The notes beneath the pieces are model-generated. The model did no database searches, had not been told where the DNA came from, and saw nothing but the letters and a program-made list of their open reading frames with translations. A DNA stretch of 64,000 nucleotides from Pulveribacter suum (GTDB lineage Bacteria > Pseudomonadota > Gammaproteobacteria > Burkholderiales > Burkholderiaceae_C): assembly GCF_003013695.1 (NCBI RefSeq), contig NZ_CP027792.1, forward strand, positions 2,872,501 to 2,936,500, given 5' to 3'. Position 1 is the stretch's first letter. Every line of letters begins with the position of its first letter. Shown here piece by piece: positions 49,712-60,905 of the stretch. A program made the translations under genes and the position numbers.

Positions 49712-51205
49712 TCAGGTGGCCAGCGCGCGCACGATGGCGTCCGCGCACAGGGCCATCAGCCCGCCGGGCAGAATGCCCAGCACCAGCACCAGGGCGCCAT
49801 TGAGCGTGAGCACCACGCGCACTTGCAGCGGAGCGGTGACGCGCGCGGCCGTCAGCGGGGCGTCGAAATACATCACCTTGACCACGCGCAGGTAGTAGAA
49901 GGCGCCGATCAGCGACATGACCACCGCGAACACGGCCAGGGCGATGTACAGCGACTGCCCGGATGCCACCAGCGCCTGCAGCACCGACAGCTTGGCGTAG
50001 AAGCCCACCAGCGGCGGGATGCCGGCCAGCGAGAACATGCAGATCGCCATCACGCCGGCGTACAGCGGGCTGCGCTGGTTCAGGCCGGCCAGGTCCGCGA
50101 TCTCCTCGCTCTCGAAGCCGTCGCGCGCCAGCAGCAAGATGACGCCGAACGTGGCCAGGAAGGTCAGCACGTAGGTGACGATGTAGAACATGGCCGAGCT
50201 GTAGGCGTTCTCCACGGCCGTGGCGTCCACGTTGCCGTGCACCACGCCCGACATCAGGCCCAGCATCACGAAGCCCATCTGGCCGATGGTCGAGTAGGCC
50301 AGCATGCGCTTCAGATTGGTCTGCGCGATACCCGCCAGATTGCCCACCAGCAGCGAGCCGATGGCCAGCACGGCCAGCATCTGCTGCCAGTCGATGGCCA
50401 GCGGCAGCAGACCATCCACCAGCAGGCGGATGATGATGGCGAAGGCCGCCAGTTCGGGCGCGCTGCCAATGAACAGCGTGATGGCCGAGGGCGCGCCCTG
50501 GTACACGTCGGGCACCCACATGTGGAACGGCACGGCGCCCAGCTTGAAGGCCAGGCCGGCCACCACGAATACCAAGCCGAAAACCAGCACCTGATGGCGG
50601 ATCTGGCCGGCGTTGATGGCCTTGAAAACCTGGCCGATGTCCAGCGAACCGGTGGCGCCGTAGATCATCGACATGCCGTAGAGCAGAAAACCGCTGGCCA
50701 TGGCGCCGAGCACGAAATACTTCATGGCCGCCTCGGTCGCCTGGGCGTTGTCGCGGCGCAGGGCTACCAGCGCGTAGCTGGACAGCGTCAGCAGCTCCAG
50801 GCCCAAGTACAGCACCAGGAAGTTGTTGCCTGAGATCATCACGAACATGCCCAGCAGCGCCAGCATGGTCAGCGTGAACAGCTCGCCGCCGCGCAGCATG
50901 TCGCGGTCGGCTGCATAGGGGCGGCCATAGACCAGCGTGACCATCACCGCCAGGGTGGCGAAGCACTTGAGCCAGTTGCCCATGGCGTCGCTGACGATCA
51001 TGTTGCCCCAGCCGTAGAACGTGTTGCCAGTGCTGGCATACATGGCCTGCATGGCGGCCACGACGGCCAGGGTGAGCATGGTCAGCACGTAGGTCGCCGT
51101 GCGCTGGCTGCTCTTGACGCCCAGGTCCACCAGGGCGATCACGCAGGCCATGACCAGCAGCACGATCTCGGGATAGATCGCCAGCCAGCTGATGTTGTCA
51201 ATCAT
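49712..51205 (-). CDS. nuoN: NADH-quinone oxidoreductase subunit N
   Basis: This 497-residue Mrp-antiporter-like membrane subunit of complex I is one of the three proton-pumping modules. Its hydrophobic segments include the antiporter-type core with AGLAFKLGAVPFHMWVPDVYQG (conserved Lys), KRMLAYSTIGQMG and the GIPPLVGFYAKL helix. Length is close to the usual 480-500. Last canonical nuo gene, 24 bp after nuoM. Confidence 0.96.
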   Translation of the reverse strand: MIDNISWLAIYPEIVLLVMACVIALVDLGVKSSQRTATYVLTMLTLAVVAAMQAMYASTGNTFYGWGNMIVSDAMGNWLKCFATLAVMVTLVYGRPYAADRDMLRGGELFTLTMLALLGMFVMISGNNFLVLYLGLELLTLSSYALVALRRDNAQATEAAMKYFVLGAMASGFLLYGMSMIYGATGSLDIGQVFKAINAGQIRHQVLVFGLVFVVAGLAFKLGAVPFHMWVPDVYQGAPSAITLFIGSAPELAAFAIIIRLLVDGLLPLAIDWQQMLAVLAIGSLLVGNLAGIAQTNLKRMLAYSTIGQMGFVMLGLMSGVVHGNVDATAVENAYSSAMFYIVTYVLTFLATFGVILLLARDGFESEEIADLAGLNQRSPLYAGVMAICMFSLAGIPPLVGFYAKLSVLQALVASGQSLYIALAVFAVVMSLIGAFYYLRVVKVMYFDAPLTAARVTAPLQVRVVLTLNGALVLVLGILPGGLMALCADAIVRALAT

Positions 51206-51229
51206 CTTCAGTCTCTCGGTTCAGTCTGG

Positions 51230-52705
51230 TCAGGGAAGCTTGCTTTGCGCCACGTGCTTGAGCAGCTGTGCCACGGACGGGTCCATCGCATCAGTGAACG
51301 GCTTCGGGTACAGGCCCATGTAGAGCACGGCGATGGCCAGCAGGGACAGCATGAGGAACTCGCGCCCGTTGATGTCGGCCATGGCGCGCACGTTGGCGTT
51401 GGTCACCGGTCCCAGGTACACGCGCTTGTACATCCACAGCGTGTAGCTGGCGCCCAGGATCAGCGCGATGGCAGCGCCCAGGCCTACCCAGAAATCAAAG
51501 CGCACGGCGGCAATGATGATCATCCACTCGCCCACGAAGCCCGCGGTGGCCGGCAGGCCGCAGTTGGCCATGGCGAACAGCAGGGCGAAGGCGGCGAACT
51601 TGGGCATGGTGTTGACTACACCGCCATAGGCTGCGATTTCGCGCGAGTGCACGCGGTCGTACAGAACGCCGATGCACAAAAACATGGCGCCGGAAACGAA
51701 GCCGTGGGCGATCATCTGCACCAGGCCGCCGGAGATGCCCATGTCGTTGAAGATGAAAAAACCCAGGGTGACGAAGCCCATGTGCGCCACGGACGAATAG
51801 GCCACCAGCTTCTTCATGTCCTTTTGCACCATCGCCACGAGGCCCACGTAGATCACGGCAATCAGCGAGAAGGTGATCATCAGCCAGGCCCACTCATGGG
51901 CGGCATCGGGTGCGATCGGCAGCGAAAAGCGCAGAAAGCCGTAGGCGCCCAGTTTCAGCATGATGGCCGCCAGCACGGCGGAGCCGCCGGTGGGCGCCTC
52001 CACGTGCACGTCGGGCAGCCAAGTGTGCACCGGCCACATGGGCACCTTGACGGCGAAGGCGGCGAACAGCGCGAAGAACAGCAGCGTCTGCGCCGTGCCG
52101 GTCAGCGGCAGCTGGTGCCAGGTCAGGATATCGAAGCTGCCGCCCGCCTGGTTGTACAGGTAGATGAACGCCACCAGCGTGAGCAGGGAACCCATCAGCG
52201 TGTACAGGAAGAACTTGAACGCCGCGTAGATCCGGTTAGGCCCGCCCCAGATGCCGATGATCAGGTACATCGGAATCAGCGTGGCCTCGAAGAACACGTA
52301 GAACAGCATGCCGTCCAGCGCACCGAACACGCCGATCATCAGGCCCGACAGGATCAGGAACGCGCCCATGTACTGGTTCACGCGCTCGGTGATGGACTGC
52401 CAGGAGGCGATCACCACGATCACCGTGATGAAGGCCGTCAGCGGCACGAACCACAGCGAAATGCCATCCACGCCCAGGTGGTAGTGGATGTTGAAACGCT
52501 CGATCCATGCCGCCTTTTCGACGAACTGCATGGCAGCGCTGGTGGTGTCGAAGCCGCTCATGAGCGGCAGCGTCACGGCCAGCCCGATCAGTGCTCCGAT
52601 GAGCGCCAGCCAGCGCACCAGCGGCGCCTGCCCCTCCCGGCCCAGGGCCAGCACCAGGGCGCCGAAGGCGATGGGCATCCAGATGGCAAGACTCAACAAA
52701 CCCAT
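51230..52705 (-). CDS. nuoM: NADH-quinone oxidoreductase subunit M
   Basis: This 491-residue antiporter-like proton-pumping subunit has VDGISLWFVPLTAF, the conserved Glu in YVFFEATLIPMYLIIG, FAVKVPMWPVHTWLPDVHVEAPTGGSA, VAYSSVAHMG and GFVGEW. Normal length. It starts 16 bp after the nuoL stop. Confidence 0.97.
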   Translation of the reverse strand: MGLLSLAIWMPIAFGALVLALGREGQAPLVRWLALIGALIGLAVTLPLMSGFDTTSAAMQFVEKAAWIERFNIHYHLGVDGISLWFVPLTAFITVIVVIASWQSITERVNQYMGAFLILSGLMIGVFGALDGMLFYVFFEATLIPMYLIIGIWGGPNRIYAAFKFFLYTLMGSLLTLVAFIYLYNQAGGSFDILTWHQLPLTGTAQTLLFFALFAAFAVKVPMWPVHTWLPDVHVEAPTGGSAVLAAIMLKLGAYGFLRFSLPIAPDAAHEWAWLMITFSLIAVIYVGLVAMVQKDMKKLVAYSSVAHMGFVTLGFFIFNDMGISGGLVQMIAHGFVSGAMFLCIGVLYDRVHSREIAAYGGVVNTMPKFAAFALLFAMANCGLPATAGFVGEWMIIIAAVRFDFWVGLGAAIALILGASYTLWMYKRVYLGPVTNANVRAMADINGREFLMLSLLAIAVLYMGLYPKPFTDAMDPSVAQLLKHVAQSKLP

Positions 52706-52721
52706 TTTTCTTCTTCTCCCG

Positions 52722-54740
52722 TTATTTGTTGAGCCACACGAAGTACGTCATGAGGGCGAAAACGCCAAGGATCATGATCAGCGCGTAGTGGTAGAGGTAG
52801 CCGGACTGCAGCCAGCGCACCGCCGTCCCGAGGCGGCCGACCAGCTTCCAGGAGCCGTTGACCACGGCACCATCGATCAGCGCCTGGTCGCCGCCCTTCC
52901 ACAGGGCAATACCCAGGCCGCGGGCGCCGCGCGCAATGATGTTCTCGTTGATCCAGTCCAGGTAGTACTTGTTGTCCAGCAGCGTGTAGACGGGCTGGAA
53001 GGTGCGCTTGATGGCCGCCGGCAGGGCCGGGTTGACCATGTACATGTAGTACGACAGCGCCACGCCGGCAGCGGCCAGCCAGAAGGGCAGCGTCATCAGA
53101 CCATGCGTGGCCATGGCCAGCGGGCCGTGGAAGGCCTCCGCGATGGCCGCCATGGCGGGATGGCGCGCGGCGTCCACGAAGATGACGCCACGGAAGAAGT
53201 CCCCGAACAGCATGGGCTGCACGTACATGAAGCCGATGACCACCGAGGGAATGGCCAGCAGGATCAACGGCACCGTCACCACCCAGGGCGACTCGTGCGG
53301 CTTGGCATGCGTGTCATGCCCGTGGCCATGGTCGCCGTGGTGCGCGTCGGGGTTCTGGTCGTAGCGCTCCTTGCCATGAAAGACGAGGAAGTACATGCGG
53401 AACGAATAGAACGCAGTGACGAACACGCCGGCCATGACGGCGAAGTGGGCGAAGCCGGCCGCCGGCAGGGTGCTGTGGTGCACCGCCTCGATGATGTTCT
53501 CCTTGGAGTAGAACCCGGAGAACAGCGGTGTGCCGATCAGCGCCAGCGAGCCCAGCAGCGAAGTGATCCAGGTGATGGGCATGTACTTGCGCACGCCGCC
53601 CATCCAGCGGATGTCCTGGTTGTGGTGCATGCCGATGATGACCGAGCCCGCGCCCAGGAACAGCAGCGCCTTGAAGAAGGCGTGCGTCATCAGGTGGAAC
53701 ACGGCCACGGAGTAGGCCGATGCGCCCAGCGCCACCGTCATGTAGCCCAGCTGCGACAGCGTGGAGTACGCCACCACGCGCTTGATATCGTTCTGGATGA
53801 TGCCCAGGAAGCCCATGAACAGGGCCGTGATGGCACCGATCACCAAGATGAAGTTCAAGGCCGTGTCGGACAGCTCGAACAGCGGCGACATGCGCGAGAC
53901 CATGAAGATGCCGGCCGTCACCATGGTGGCGGCGTGGATCAGCGCGGAGATGGGCGTGGGGCCTTCCATCGAGTCGGGCAGCCACACGTGCAGCGGGAAC
54001 TGGGCCGACTTGCCCATGGCGCCGATGAACAGGCAGATGCAGATCACGGTGATCAGCATCCAGTCGGTGCCGGGGAAGCCCATGGCGCCCAGTTCGCCGG
54101 CCTGGGCGAAGATCTCGTCGTAGCGGAAGGTGCCGGCGTAGGCGGCGATCAGGCCGATGCCGAGAATGAAGCCGAAGTCGCCCACGCGGTTGACCAGGAA
54201 GGCCTTCATGTTGGCGAAGATGGCCGAGGGCTTGTTGAACCAGAAGCCGATCAAGAGGTACGACACCAGACCCACGGCCTCCCAGCCGAAGAACAGCTGC
54301 AGCAGGTTGTTGCTCATGACCAGCATGAGCATGGAGAAGGTGAACAGCGAGATGTACGAGAAGAAGCGGTTGTAGCCCGGGTCTTCTTCCATGTAGCCGA
54401 TGGTGTAGATGTGCACCATCAGCGACACGAAGGTCACCACGCACATCATCATGGCCGTCAGGCTGTCGATGAGAAAGCCCACCTCCATCTTCAGCTCGCC
54501 CACCACCATCCAGGTGTAGAGGGTTTCGTTGAAGTGGGCGCCGTCCATGGCCACGCTCTTGAGCGTCATGGCGGACAGCACGAAGGCGATCAGCACGCCC
54601 AGGATGGTCAGCGTGTGGGACACGCCGCGGCCGATGCGGTTGCCGCCGAAGGCCGTGCCGAAGACACCTGCCAGCAGCGAGCCGGCCAGCGGCGCCAGTG
54701 GCACCGCCAGCAGCGTCGAAACAGAAAGGGTTTGACTCAT
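52722..54740 (-). CDS. nuoL: NADH-quinone oxidoreductase subunit L
   Basis: This 672-residue, largest antiporter-like subunit includes the long lateral C-terminal helix (about residues 520-600). Visible are FFGWEAVGLVSYLLIGFW, GKSAQFPLHVWLPDSMEGPTPISALIHAATMV and VVAYSTLSQLGYM. A His-rich loop (HHGDHGHGHDTH) near residue 470 may bind metal or simply be a cytoplasmic/periplasmic spacer. Length is slightly above the E. coli protein. Confidence 0.97.
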   Translation of the reverse strand: MSQTLSVSTLLAVPLAPLAGSLLAGVFGTAFGGNRIGRGVSHTLTILGVLIAFVLSAMTLKSVAMDGAHFNETLYTWMVVGELKMEVGFLIDSLTAMMMCVVTFVSLMVHIYTIGYMEEDPGYNRFFSYISLFTFSMLMLVMSNNLLQLFFGWEAVGLVSYLLIGFWFNKPSAIFANMKAFLVNRVGDFGFILGIGLIAAYAGTFRYDEIFAQAGELGAMGFPGTDWMLITVICICLFIGAMGKSAQFPLHVWLPDSMEGPTPISALIHAATMVTAGIFMVSRMSPLFELSDTALNFILVIGAITALFMGFLGIIQNDIKRVVAYSTLSQLGYMTVALGASAYSVAVFHLMTHAFFKALLFLGAGSVIIGMHHNQDIRWMGGVRKYMPITWITSLLGSLALIGTPLFSGFYSKENIIEAVHHSTLPAAGFAHFAVMAGVFVTAFYSFRMYFLVFHGKERYDQNPDAHHGDHGHGHDTHAKPHESPWVVTVPLILLAIPSVVIGFMYVQPMLFGDFFRGVIFVDAARHPAMAAIAEAFHGPLAMATHGLMTLPFWLAAAGVALSYYMYMVNPALPAAIKRTFQPVYTLLDNKYYLDWINENIIARGARGLGIALWKGGDQALIDGAVVNGSWKLVGRLGTAVRWLQSGYLYHYALIMILGVFALMTYFVWLNK

Positions 54741-54771
54741 TGTTGAGAACCTTGCAAGTGGCGGGGTCGCA

Positions 54772-55080
54772 TCAACCCTTGAGGGTGTTGAGATCTTCCG
54801 CGTCGATGCTGGAGCGGTTGCGGAACAACAGCACCAGGATGGCCAGCCCGATGGCGGCCTCGGCCGCTGCCACCGTCATGATGAAGAACACGAAGACCTG
54901 TCCGTGCATGTCGCCCAGATAGCTGGAGAACGCCACGAAGTTCATGTTCACGGCCAGCAGCATCAGCTCGATGGCCATGAGCAGCACGATGAGGTTCTTG
55001 CGGTTCAGGAAGATGCCCATCACGGACAGGGCAAACAGCATGGCGCCCAGCGACAGGTAGTGACCCAGGGTCGGTGTCAT
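54772..55080 (-). CDS. nuoK: NADH-quinone oxidoreductase subunit K
   Basis: This 102-residue three-helix membrane subunit has [33 protein letters not shown] with the buried Glu residues important for proton transfer, and ends in a basic RNRSS turn. The ATG overlaps the nuoJ stop as ATGA. Confidence 0.96.
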   Translation of the reverse strand: MTPTLGHYLSLGAMLFALSVMGIFLNRKNLIVLLMAIELMLLAVNMNFVAFSSYLGDMHGQVFVFFIMTVAAAEAAIGLAILVLLFRNRSSIDAEDLNTLKG

Positions 55081-55739
55081 TGCTTGCTCTCCTCAGCGAT
55101 GGGTGCGGCCTGCGCTGCGGGCGCAGGCGTGGGCGCCATCTTCACCAGGACCATGCGGTCCTGGGCGCGCACGCGGACCTGGTCACCCGGATCGATGGCC
55201 TTGGAATCCTTGCGCTGGCGCAGCGTCAGGGCGATGGCGGAGATCATGGCCACCAGCAGGATCACGGCAGCGATCTCCACGGGCAGCAGATATTCGGTAT
55301 AGAGCAGCTGGCCCAGAACCTGGGTGTTGGAATACGGCAGCACCTGGCCTGCGGCATCGATCAGCGCGCCGGCGACCTTGGGCTCATCCATGCCGCGAAA
55401 GCCCGTCATCAGCACGGCCGCCATCTCCAGCGCGATCAGCGCGCCGATCAGCACGGCCAGCGGGAAGTGCCGCCAGAAGCTGCGCCGCGCGGTCTCGATG
55501 CGGATGTCCAGCATCATCACCACGAACAGGAACAGCACCATCACCGCGCCCAGGTACACCAGCACCAGCACGATGGCCAGGAACTCCGCCTTGAGCATCA
55601 GCCACAGGCCCGATGCCTGCGAGAAAGCCAGGATCAGGTGCAAAACGGCATGCACAGGGTTGCGCGCCGTGACCACCCGGAAGGCCGCATACAGCAGCAC
55701 AACCGAGAACAGGTAGAAAAAGCCGGTCTTGACGTCCAT
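55077..55739 (-). CDS. nuoJ: NADH-quinone oxidoreductase subunit J
   Basis: This 220-residue membrane subunit has about five hydrophobic segments, including [18 protein letters not shown] and [20 protein letters not shown] hydrophilic tail rich in Ala/Pro ([11 protein letters not shown]) closes the protein, longer than in E. coli. Overlaps nuoK by 4 bp. Confidence 0.95.
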   Translation of the reverse strand: MDVKTGFFYLFSVVLLYAAFRVVTARNPVHAVLHLILAFSQASGLWLMLKAEFLAIVLVLVYLGAVMVLFLFVVMMLDIRIETARRSFWRHFPLAVLIGALIALEMAAVLMTGFRGMDEPKVAGALIDAAGQVLPYSNTQVLGQLLYTEYLLPVEIAAVILLVAMISAIALTLRQRKDSKAIDPGDQVRVRAQDRMVLVKMAPTPAPAAQAAPIAEESKQ

Positions 55740-55790
55740 GAATCGGGTCTTTTCAAAAATTCAGGCGTGAGGGTGTCGTCGCCGCGGGGG

Positions 55791-56306
55791 TCACCGGTAC
55801 TTGGCGTCCGCAGCCTTGGCGGCGGCGATCTGCGGCTCGTAGCGGTCGCCCACGGCCAGCAGCATGTCCTTGGTGTAGTACAGGTCGCCGCGCTTTTCGC
55901 CGTGGTATTCAAGGATCTGCGTCTCCACGATGGAGTCCACCGGGCAGCTTTCCTCGCAAAAGCCGCAGAAGATGCACTTTGTGAGGTCGATGTCGTAGCG
56001 CGTGGTGCGGCGCGAGCCGTCGGCACGCACATCCGACTCGATGGTGATGGCCAGCGCCGGGCATACGGCCTCGCACAGCTTGCAGGCGATGCAGCGCTCT
56101 TCGCCGTTGTCATAGCGGCGCAGAGCGTGCAGGCCGCGAAAGCGCGGCGACAGCGGAGTCTTTTCCTCCGGGAACTGCACGGTGACCTTGCGGGCAAAGG
56201 CGTAGCGACCCGTGAGGACCATGCCCTTGGCCAGTTCCCAGAGCAGGAAGCTCTTGAAGAAATCCTTCAGGGAAAAGGACGAAGAAGGAGCAGCAACAGC
56301 AGCCAT
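55791..56306 (-). CDS. nuoI: NADH-quinone oxidoreductase subunit I
   Basis: This 171-residue peripheral-arm ferredoxin-like subunit carries two [4Fe-4S] clusters: [12 protein letters not shown] and [12 protein letters not shown], about 40 residues apart. It passes electrons toward NuoB (cluster N2). The ATG at 56306 is chosen over longer in-frame starts. It lies between nuoH and nuoJ as expected. Confidence 0.96.
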   Translation of the reverse strand: MAAVAAPSSSFSLKDFFKSFLLWELAKGMVLTGRYAFARKVTVQFPEEKTPLSPRFRGLHALRRYDNGEERCIACKLCEAVCPALAITIESDVRADGSRRTTRYDIDLTKCIFCGFCEESCPVDSIVETQILEYHGEKRGDLYYTKDMLLAVGDRYEPQIAAAKAADAKYR

Positions 56307-56317
56307 GGATGCCCCCG

Positions 56318-57394
56318 TTATTTCCAGATGTTCCAGGGCGACAGCAGCCAGCCGCCCACGAGGATCAGCCACACCAGGGTGACCGGGATGAAGATCTTCC
56401 AGCCCAGACGCATGATCTGGTCATAGCGAAAGCGCGGGAAGGTGGCGCGGATCCAGATGAAGCAGGACACGACCATGAAGGTCTTGATGCCCAGCCAGAT
56501 CCAGCCCGGGATGAAGGCGAGGAACGAGAACGGTGGCAGCCAGCCGCCCAGGAACATCAGCACCGCCAGGATGGACACCAGCCACATCGCGGCGTATTCC
56601 GCCAGGAAGAAGATGGCAAAGCCCATGCCCGAGTACTCGACCATGTGGCCGGCCACAATCTCGGCCTCGCCCTCGACCACGTCGAAGGGGTGGCGGTTCA
56701 CCTCGGCCACGCCGGAGACCAGATAGACGATGAAGATGGGCAGCAGCGGCAGCCAGTTCCAGGACAGAAAGTTCAGCCCCATGCCGGCCATCATTCCGCG
56801 CTCCTGTACGGCCACGATCTGCGACAGGTTCATGCTGCCCGAAACCATGATCACCACCAGGAAGCAAAAGCCCATGGCAATCTCGTAGCTGACCATTTGC
56901 GCCGAGGCGCGCAGCGCACCCAGGAAGGCGTACTTGGAGTTGGACGCCCAGCCGGCAATGATCACGCCATAGACTTCGATGGAGGCGATCGCGATGACCA
57001 GCAGCAGGCCGGCGTTGATATTGGACAACGCCATGTCCGGCCCGAAGGGGATGACCACCCAGGCAGCCAGCGCCGGCATGATGGCCATCACCGGCCCCAG
57101 GTAGAACAGGCCCTTGGCCGCAGCCGTCGGCTGGATCAGCTCCTTGGTCAGCAGCTTCAGCGCGTCGGCGATCGGCTGCAGCAGGCCAAAGGGCCCCACC
57201 CGGTTGGGGCCCATGCGCACCTGCATGAAACCCAGGAACTTGCGCTCCCACAGCGTCAGGTAGGCCACCGCCCCCAGCAGGGGCAGCAGCACCGCGACGA
57301 TCTTGATCAGGTTCCACACGACGGGCCAGCCCATCGTGCTCCACCAGTCGGCGGCGACCAGATTCAGGCCGCCGTTGTACAGGGCGTCGATCAT
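56318..57394 (-). CDS. nuoH: NADH-quinone oxidoreductase subunit H
   Basis: This 358-residue membrane subunit forms part of the quinone channel. Visible are [34 protein letters not shown] and [31 protein letters not shown] with the acidic residues lining the proton/quinone path. The ATG overlaps the nuoG stop as ATGA. Confidence 0.97.
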   Translation of the reverse strand: MIDALYNGGLNLVAADWWSTMGWPVVWNLIKIVAVLLPLLGAVAYLTLWERKFLGFMQVRMGPNRVGPFGLLQPIADALKLLTKELIQPTAAAKGLFYLGPVMAIMPALAAWVVIPFGPDMALSNINAGLLLVIAIASIEVYGVIIAGWASNSKYAFLGALRASAQMVSYEIAMGFCFLVVIMVSGSMNLSQIVAVQERGMMAGMGLNFLSWNWLPLLPIFIVYLVSGVAEVNRHPFDVVEGEAEIVAGHMVEYSGMGFAIFFLAEYAAMWLVSILAVLMFLGGWLPPFSFLAFIPGWIWLGIKTFMVVSCFIWIRATFPRFRYDQIMRLGWKIFIPVTLVWLILVGGWLLSPWNIWK

Positions 57395-59529
57395 GCGGCG
57401 GCTCCTTCGCCGCGCGCGGCGCGCGCATCGGCGGTCAGTTGCAGCGAGGGCGCGCGGCGCACCAGCCCGTCGAGCTGGTAGATGCTGGCGACCGCGGGCT
57501 CGGGGCAGTCACTGCCGGCGGCAGCGACCTGCGCCTGCGTGCGGTTGCTCAGGCGCTCGGCCGGCAGCTGCGCCAGGGCGCCAGCCGGCTGGGCGGTGGC
57601 GGCGGCCAGCACGTCCTGCGAGGTCTCGTAGTCCACGCCCGCGATGCCCATCAGGTTGGACAGCACGCGCAGCACCTTCCAGGCCGGTCGCGTTTCGCCC
57701 AGCGGTCGGGCCGCAGCGTGGAAGCTCTGCACCCGTCCTTCGGCATTCACGAAGGTGCCGGAAGTCTCGGTGAACGGAGCAATGGGCAACAGCACGTCGC
57801 TGAACTCCATGTTGGCCTTGAAGGGGCTCAGGGTCACGACCATGTCCACCTGCCCCAGCCCGGCCGCAGCGGCGGCGCCCATGGCACTGTCATGAACGGG
57901 CTCGGTCTGCAGCAGCAGCACAGCCTTCAGCCCGCCTTGCAGCATCTGCGCGGCGTTCAGGCCGTGCTCTTGCGGCTGGGCGCCGACGAACTGCGCGCCC
58001 ACGGTGTTGGCCGCTTCGGTCAGGTAGCCGACGGCAGCGCCGGTTTGCTCTCCCAGCCACTGCGCCAGCGCCAGCAGCTGCGAGGCCTGCGCGTGGTGCG
58101 CGGCGCCGTTGCCCAGCAAGATGGCCTTGCGCTCACCGGCCAGCAACGCAGCGGCGACAGCGCGAGCCTCATCGCCCGCCTGCGCGCCGGCCACCGGAGC
58201 AGCGACGCCCTTGCTCTGGGCCACGGCGGCAGCCACGGCGGCCAACTGGCCGGCCCAGCCGGCGGCCGGCGCCAGCAGGGTTGGCGCCACCGGCATGGCC
58301 CAGTCGTATGCTACCGAATTGATAGCCGCTACCGCACAGCCAGAACGGGCTGCTTGCCGAATTCGCTGTGCAAACAGCGGATGGTCCTTGCGCAGGTTGG
58401 AGCCCACCACCAGCACCGATTGAAGGTTGCTCAGGGCGGCGATGGGCAGGCCCAGCCAGCGCACGCCGTCTGCAGGCGCGAACTCGGCATGGCGCAGGCG
58501 GTGGTCGATGTTGTCGCTGCCCAGGCCGCGCACCAGCCGGCCGGCCAGGTACAGCTCTTCGAGCGTGCTGTGCGGGCTGACCAGGGCGCCGATGGCTTGC
58601 GCGCCATGGTCCTTCTTCACGCACTGCAGGCCGTTGGCAACGTACTCCAGCGCGGTCTGCCAGTCCACTTCCTGCCACTGCCCGCCCTGCTTGAGCATGG
58701 GCCGGGTCAGGCGCTCCTCGCCGTTGAGGGCTTCATAGGAGAAGCGGTCGCGGTCGGCCAGCCAGCACTCGTTGACCTCTTCGTTTTCGAAGGGCACGAC
58801 GCGCATGACGCGGTGGTTCTTGACCTGGACGATCAGGTTGGCGCCGGTCGAGTCATGCGGACTGACCGACTTGCGCCGCGACAGCTCCCAGGTGCGGGCG
58901 CTGTAGCGGAAGGGCTTGCTGGTCAGCGCGCCGACGGGGCACAGGTCGATGACGTTGCCCGACAGCTCGGAGTCCACCGAGTCGCCGATGACGGTGGTGA
59001 TCTCCGAGTGCTCGCCGCGGTTGACCATGCCCAGCTCCATGACGCCGGCGATCTCCTGTCCGAAGCGCACGCATCGGGTGCAGTGGATGCAGCGCGTCAT
59101 CTCTTCCATGGAGATCAGCGGGCCCACGTCCTTGTGTGCCACGGTGCGCTTTTCCTCGCCGTAGCGCGAGCTGCTCGCGCCATAGCCCACCGCCAGGTCC
59201 TGCAGCTGGCACTCGCCGCCTTGGTCGCAGATGGGGCAATCCAGCGGGTGGTTGATGAGCAGGAACTCCATCACCGACTGCTGCGCCTTGATGGCCTTGT
59301 CGCTCTTGGTATGCACCACCATGCCCTGGGTGACAGGCGTGGCGCAGGCGGGCAGCGGCTTGGGAGCCTTCTCCACGTCCACCAGGCACATGCGGCAGTT
59401 GGCGGCGATGGAGAGCTTCTTGTGGTAGCAAAAATGCGGGATGTAGGTGCCGGCCTTCTCGGCGGCATGCATGATCATGCAGCCTTCGCCGACCTCGACC
59501 TTGCGCCCGTCCAGTTCGATTTCAACCAT
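57391..59529 (-). CDS. nuoG: NADH-quinone oxidoreductase subunit G
   Basis: This 712-residue iron-sulfur subunit starts with a [2Fe-2S] ferredoxin domain ([15 protein letters not shown]), then HxxxC and four-Cys cluster sites ([25 protein letters not shown]), followed by a molybdopterin-oxidoreductase-like domain. Within that domain residues about 388-409 ([12 protein letters not shown] region) are encoded by DNA resembling a decayed copy of the dispersed repeat. Length is within the betaproteobacterial range. Confidence 0.96.
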   Translation of the reverse strand: MVEIELDGRKVEVGEGCMIMHAAEKAGTYIPHFCYHKKLSIAANCRMCLVDVEKAPKPLPACATPVTQGMVVHTKSDKAIKAQQSVMEFLLINHPLDCPICDQGGECQLQDLAVGYGASSSRYGEEKRTVAHKDVGPLISMEEMTRCIHCTRCVRFGQEIAGVMELGMVNRGEHSEITTVIGDSVDSELSGNVIDLCPVGALTSKPFRYSARTWELSRRKSVSPHDSTGANLIVQVKNHRVMRVVPFENEEVNECWLADRDRFSYEALNGEERLTRPMLKQGGQWQEVDWQTALEYVANGLQCVKKDHGAQAIGALVSPHSTLEELYLAGRLVRGLGSDNIDHRLRHAEFAPADGVRWLGLPIAALSNLQSVLVVGSNLRKDHPLFAQRIRQAARSGCAVAAINSVAYDWAMPVAPTLLAPAAGWAGQLAAVAAAVAQSKGVAAPVAGAQAGDEARAVAAALLAGERKAILLGNGAAHHAQASQLLALAQWLGEQTGAAVGYLTEAANTVGAQFVGAQPQEHGLNAAQMLQGGLKAVLLLQTEPVHDSAMGAAAAAGLGQVDMVVTLSPFKANMEFSDVLLPIAPFTETSGTFVNAEGRVQSFHAAARPLGETRPAWKVLRVLSNLMGIAGVDYETSQDVLAAATAQPAGALAQLPAERLSNRTQAQVAAAGSDCPEPAVASIYQLDGLVRRAPSLQLTADARAARGEGAAA
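58305..58367 (+). repeat. Possible decayed dispersed repeat, copy j, inside nuoG
   Basis: The plus strand reads GAATTGATAGCCGCTACCGC, then CGGGCTGCTTGC, matching the family only at the ATAGC(T/C)GC edge and the GGGC core. It is in frame. Could be chance. Confidence 0.3.
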
Positions 59530-59543
59530 ATGTGTACTCGCGG

Positions 59544-60905
59544 TCAGGCGCCCGCCGAGGGGGAGCCCTCGCGGCTGGCCTGACGAATCAGCGTCTCAAA
59601 TTCCGGACGGAAGTGCTTGATCATGGCGCGCACCGGCATGGCCGCGGCATCGCCCAGAGCGCAGATGGTCCGGCCCTGGATGTTGTCGGCCAGCGAGTTC
59701 AACAAGTCCAGGTCGCCGTCGCGCCCGCTCTCGTGCAGGATGCGGTCGATGACGCGCCACATCCAGCCCGTGCCTTCGCGGCAGGGAGTGCACTGCCCGC
59801 AGGACTCGTGCATGTAGAAATACGACAGGCGCAGCAGCGACTCGACCATGTCGCGCGAGTCATCCATGACGATCACTGCGCCCGAACCCAGCATGGAGCC
59901 TGCCTTGGCGATGGAGTCGTAGTCCATCGTGCACTCCATCATGATGTGCGCAGGCAGCACCGGCGAGGAGGAGCCGCCGGGGATCACTGCCTTGAGCTGC
60001 CGCCCCTTGCGCACGCCGCCCGCCAGCTCCAGCAGCTTGGGGAATGGCGTACCCATGGGCACTTCGTAGTTGCCGGGCCGCTCCACGTCGCCCGAGACCG
60101 AATAGATCTTGGTGCCGCCGTTGTTGGGCTTGCCGCACTCCAGATAGGCCTGGCCGCCATTCCTGATGATCCACGGCACCGCGGCGAAGGTCTCGGTGTT
60201 GTTGATGGTGGTGGGCTTGCCGTACAGGCCGAAGCTGGCCGGAAACGGCGGCTTGAAGCGCGGCTGGCCCTTCTTGCCCTCCAGCGACTCCAGCAGGGCC
60301 GTCTCTTCGCCGCAGATGTAGGCACCAAAGCCGTGGTGGGCGTGCAGCTGGAAGCTGAAGCCGCTGCCCAGGATGCCGTCGCCCAGGTAGCCGGCGGCGC
60401 GGGCTTCTTCCAGGGCCGCCTCGAAGCGCTCATAGACCTGGAAGATCTCGCCGTGGATGTAGTTGTAGCCCACGCTGATGCCCATCGCGTAGGCGGCAAT
60501 GGCCATGCCCTCGATCACGATGTGCGGGTTGTACATGAGGATGTCGCGGTCCTTGCAGGTCCCGGGCTCGCCCTCATCGGAGTTGCACACCAGGTACTTC
60601 TGCCCCGGAAACTGACGCGGCATGAAGCTCCACTTCAGTCCCGTGGGAAAGCCTGCGCCGCCGCGCCCGCGCAGGGCGGATTCCTTCACGGTGGCGATAA
60701 CCTGGTCCTGCGTCAGCCCCTCGCCGCCGTCCTGCCCCAGGATCTTGCGCAGCGCCGCATAGCCGCCGCGTGCCTCGTAGTCCTTCAGGCCCCAGTTGCT
60801 GCCGTTCAGGCCGGCGTAGATCTGCGGCTCGATGTGGCGGTCGTGAAAGCAGGTCTGGTTGCCGGTGGCCAGGAACTGCTCGAGCACTTGGCTTGCGTTC
60901 GTCAT
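59544..60905 (-). CDS. nuoF: NADH-quinone oxidoreductase subunit F
   Basis: This 453-residue subunit holds the NADH- and FMN-binding sites and a [4Fe-4S] cluster. Visible are [20 protein letters not shown] [18 protein letters not shown] (FMN), [14 protein letters not shown], and the cluster motif [14 protein letters not shown]. The ATG at 60905 overlaps the nuoE stop as ATGA; a longer in-frame start would run into nuoE and is rejected. Confidence 0.97.
   Translation of the reverse strand: MTNASQVLEQFLATGNQTCFHDRHIEPQIYAGLNGSNWGLKDYEARGGYAALRKILGQDGGEGLTQDQVIATVKESALRGRGGAGFPTGLKWSFMPRQFPGQKYLVCNSDEGEPGTCKDRDILMYNPHIVIEGMAIAAYAMGISVGYNYIHGEIFQVYERFEAALEEARAAGYLGDGILGSGFSFQLHAHHGFGAYICGEETALLESLEGKKGQPRFKPPFPASFGLYGKPTTINNTETFAAVPWIIRNGGQAYLECGKPNNGGTKIYSVSGDVERPGNYEVPMGTPFPKLLELAGGVRKGRQLKAVIPGGSSSPVLPAHIMMECTMDYDSIAKAGSMLGSGAVIVMDDSRDMVESLLRLSYFYMHESCGQCTPCREGTGWMWRVIDRILHESGRDGDLDLLNSLADNIQGRTICALGDAAAMPVRAMIKHFRPEFETLIRQASREGSPSAGA

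Noticed and set aside
52488..54746. A 752-codon open frame antisense to nuoL
   Set aside because: Shadow of a membrane-protein gene; extremely H/E/Q-rich product, no family resemblance.
57439..59583. A 714-codon open frame antisense to nuoG
   Set aside because: High GC and codon bias of nuoG open the opposite frame. The product is low-complexity G/R/A/H/Q-rich with no domain, and nuoG itself is certain.
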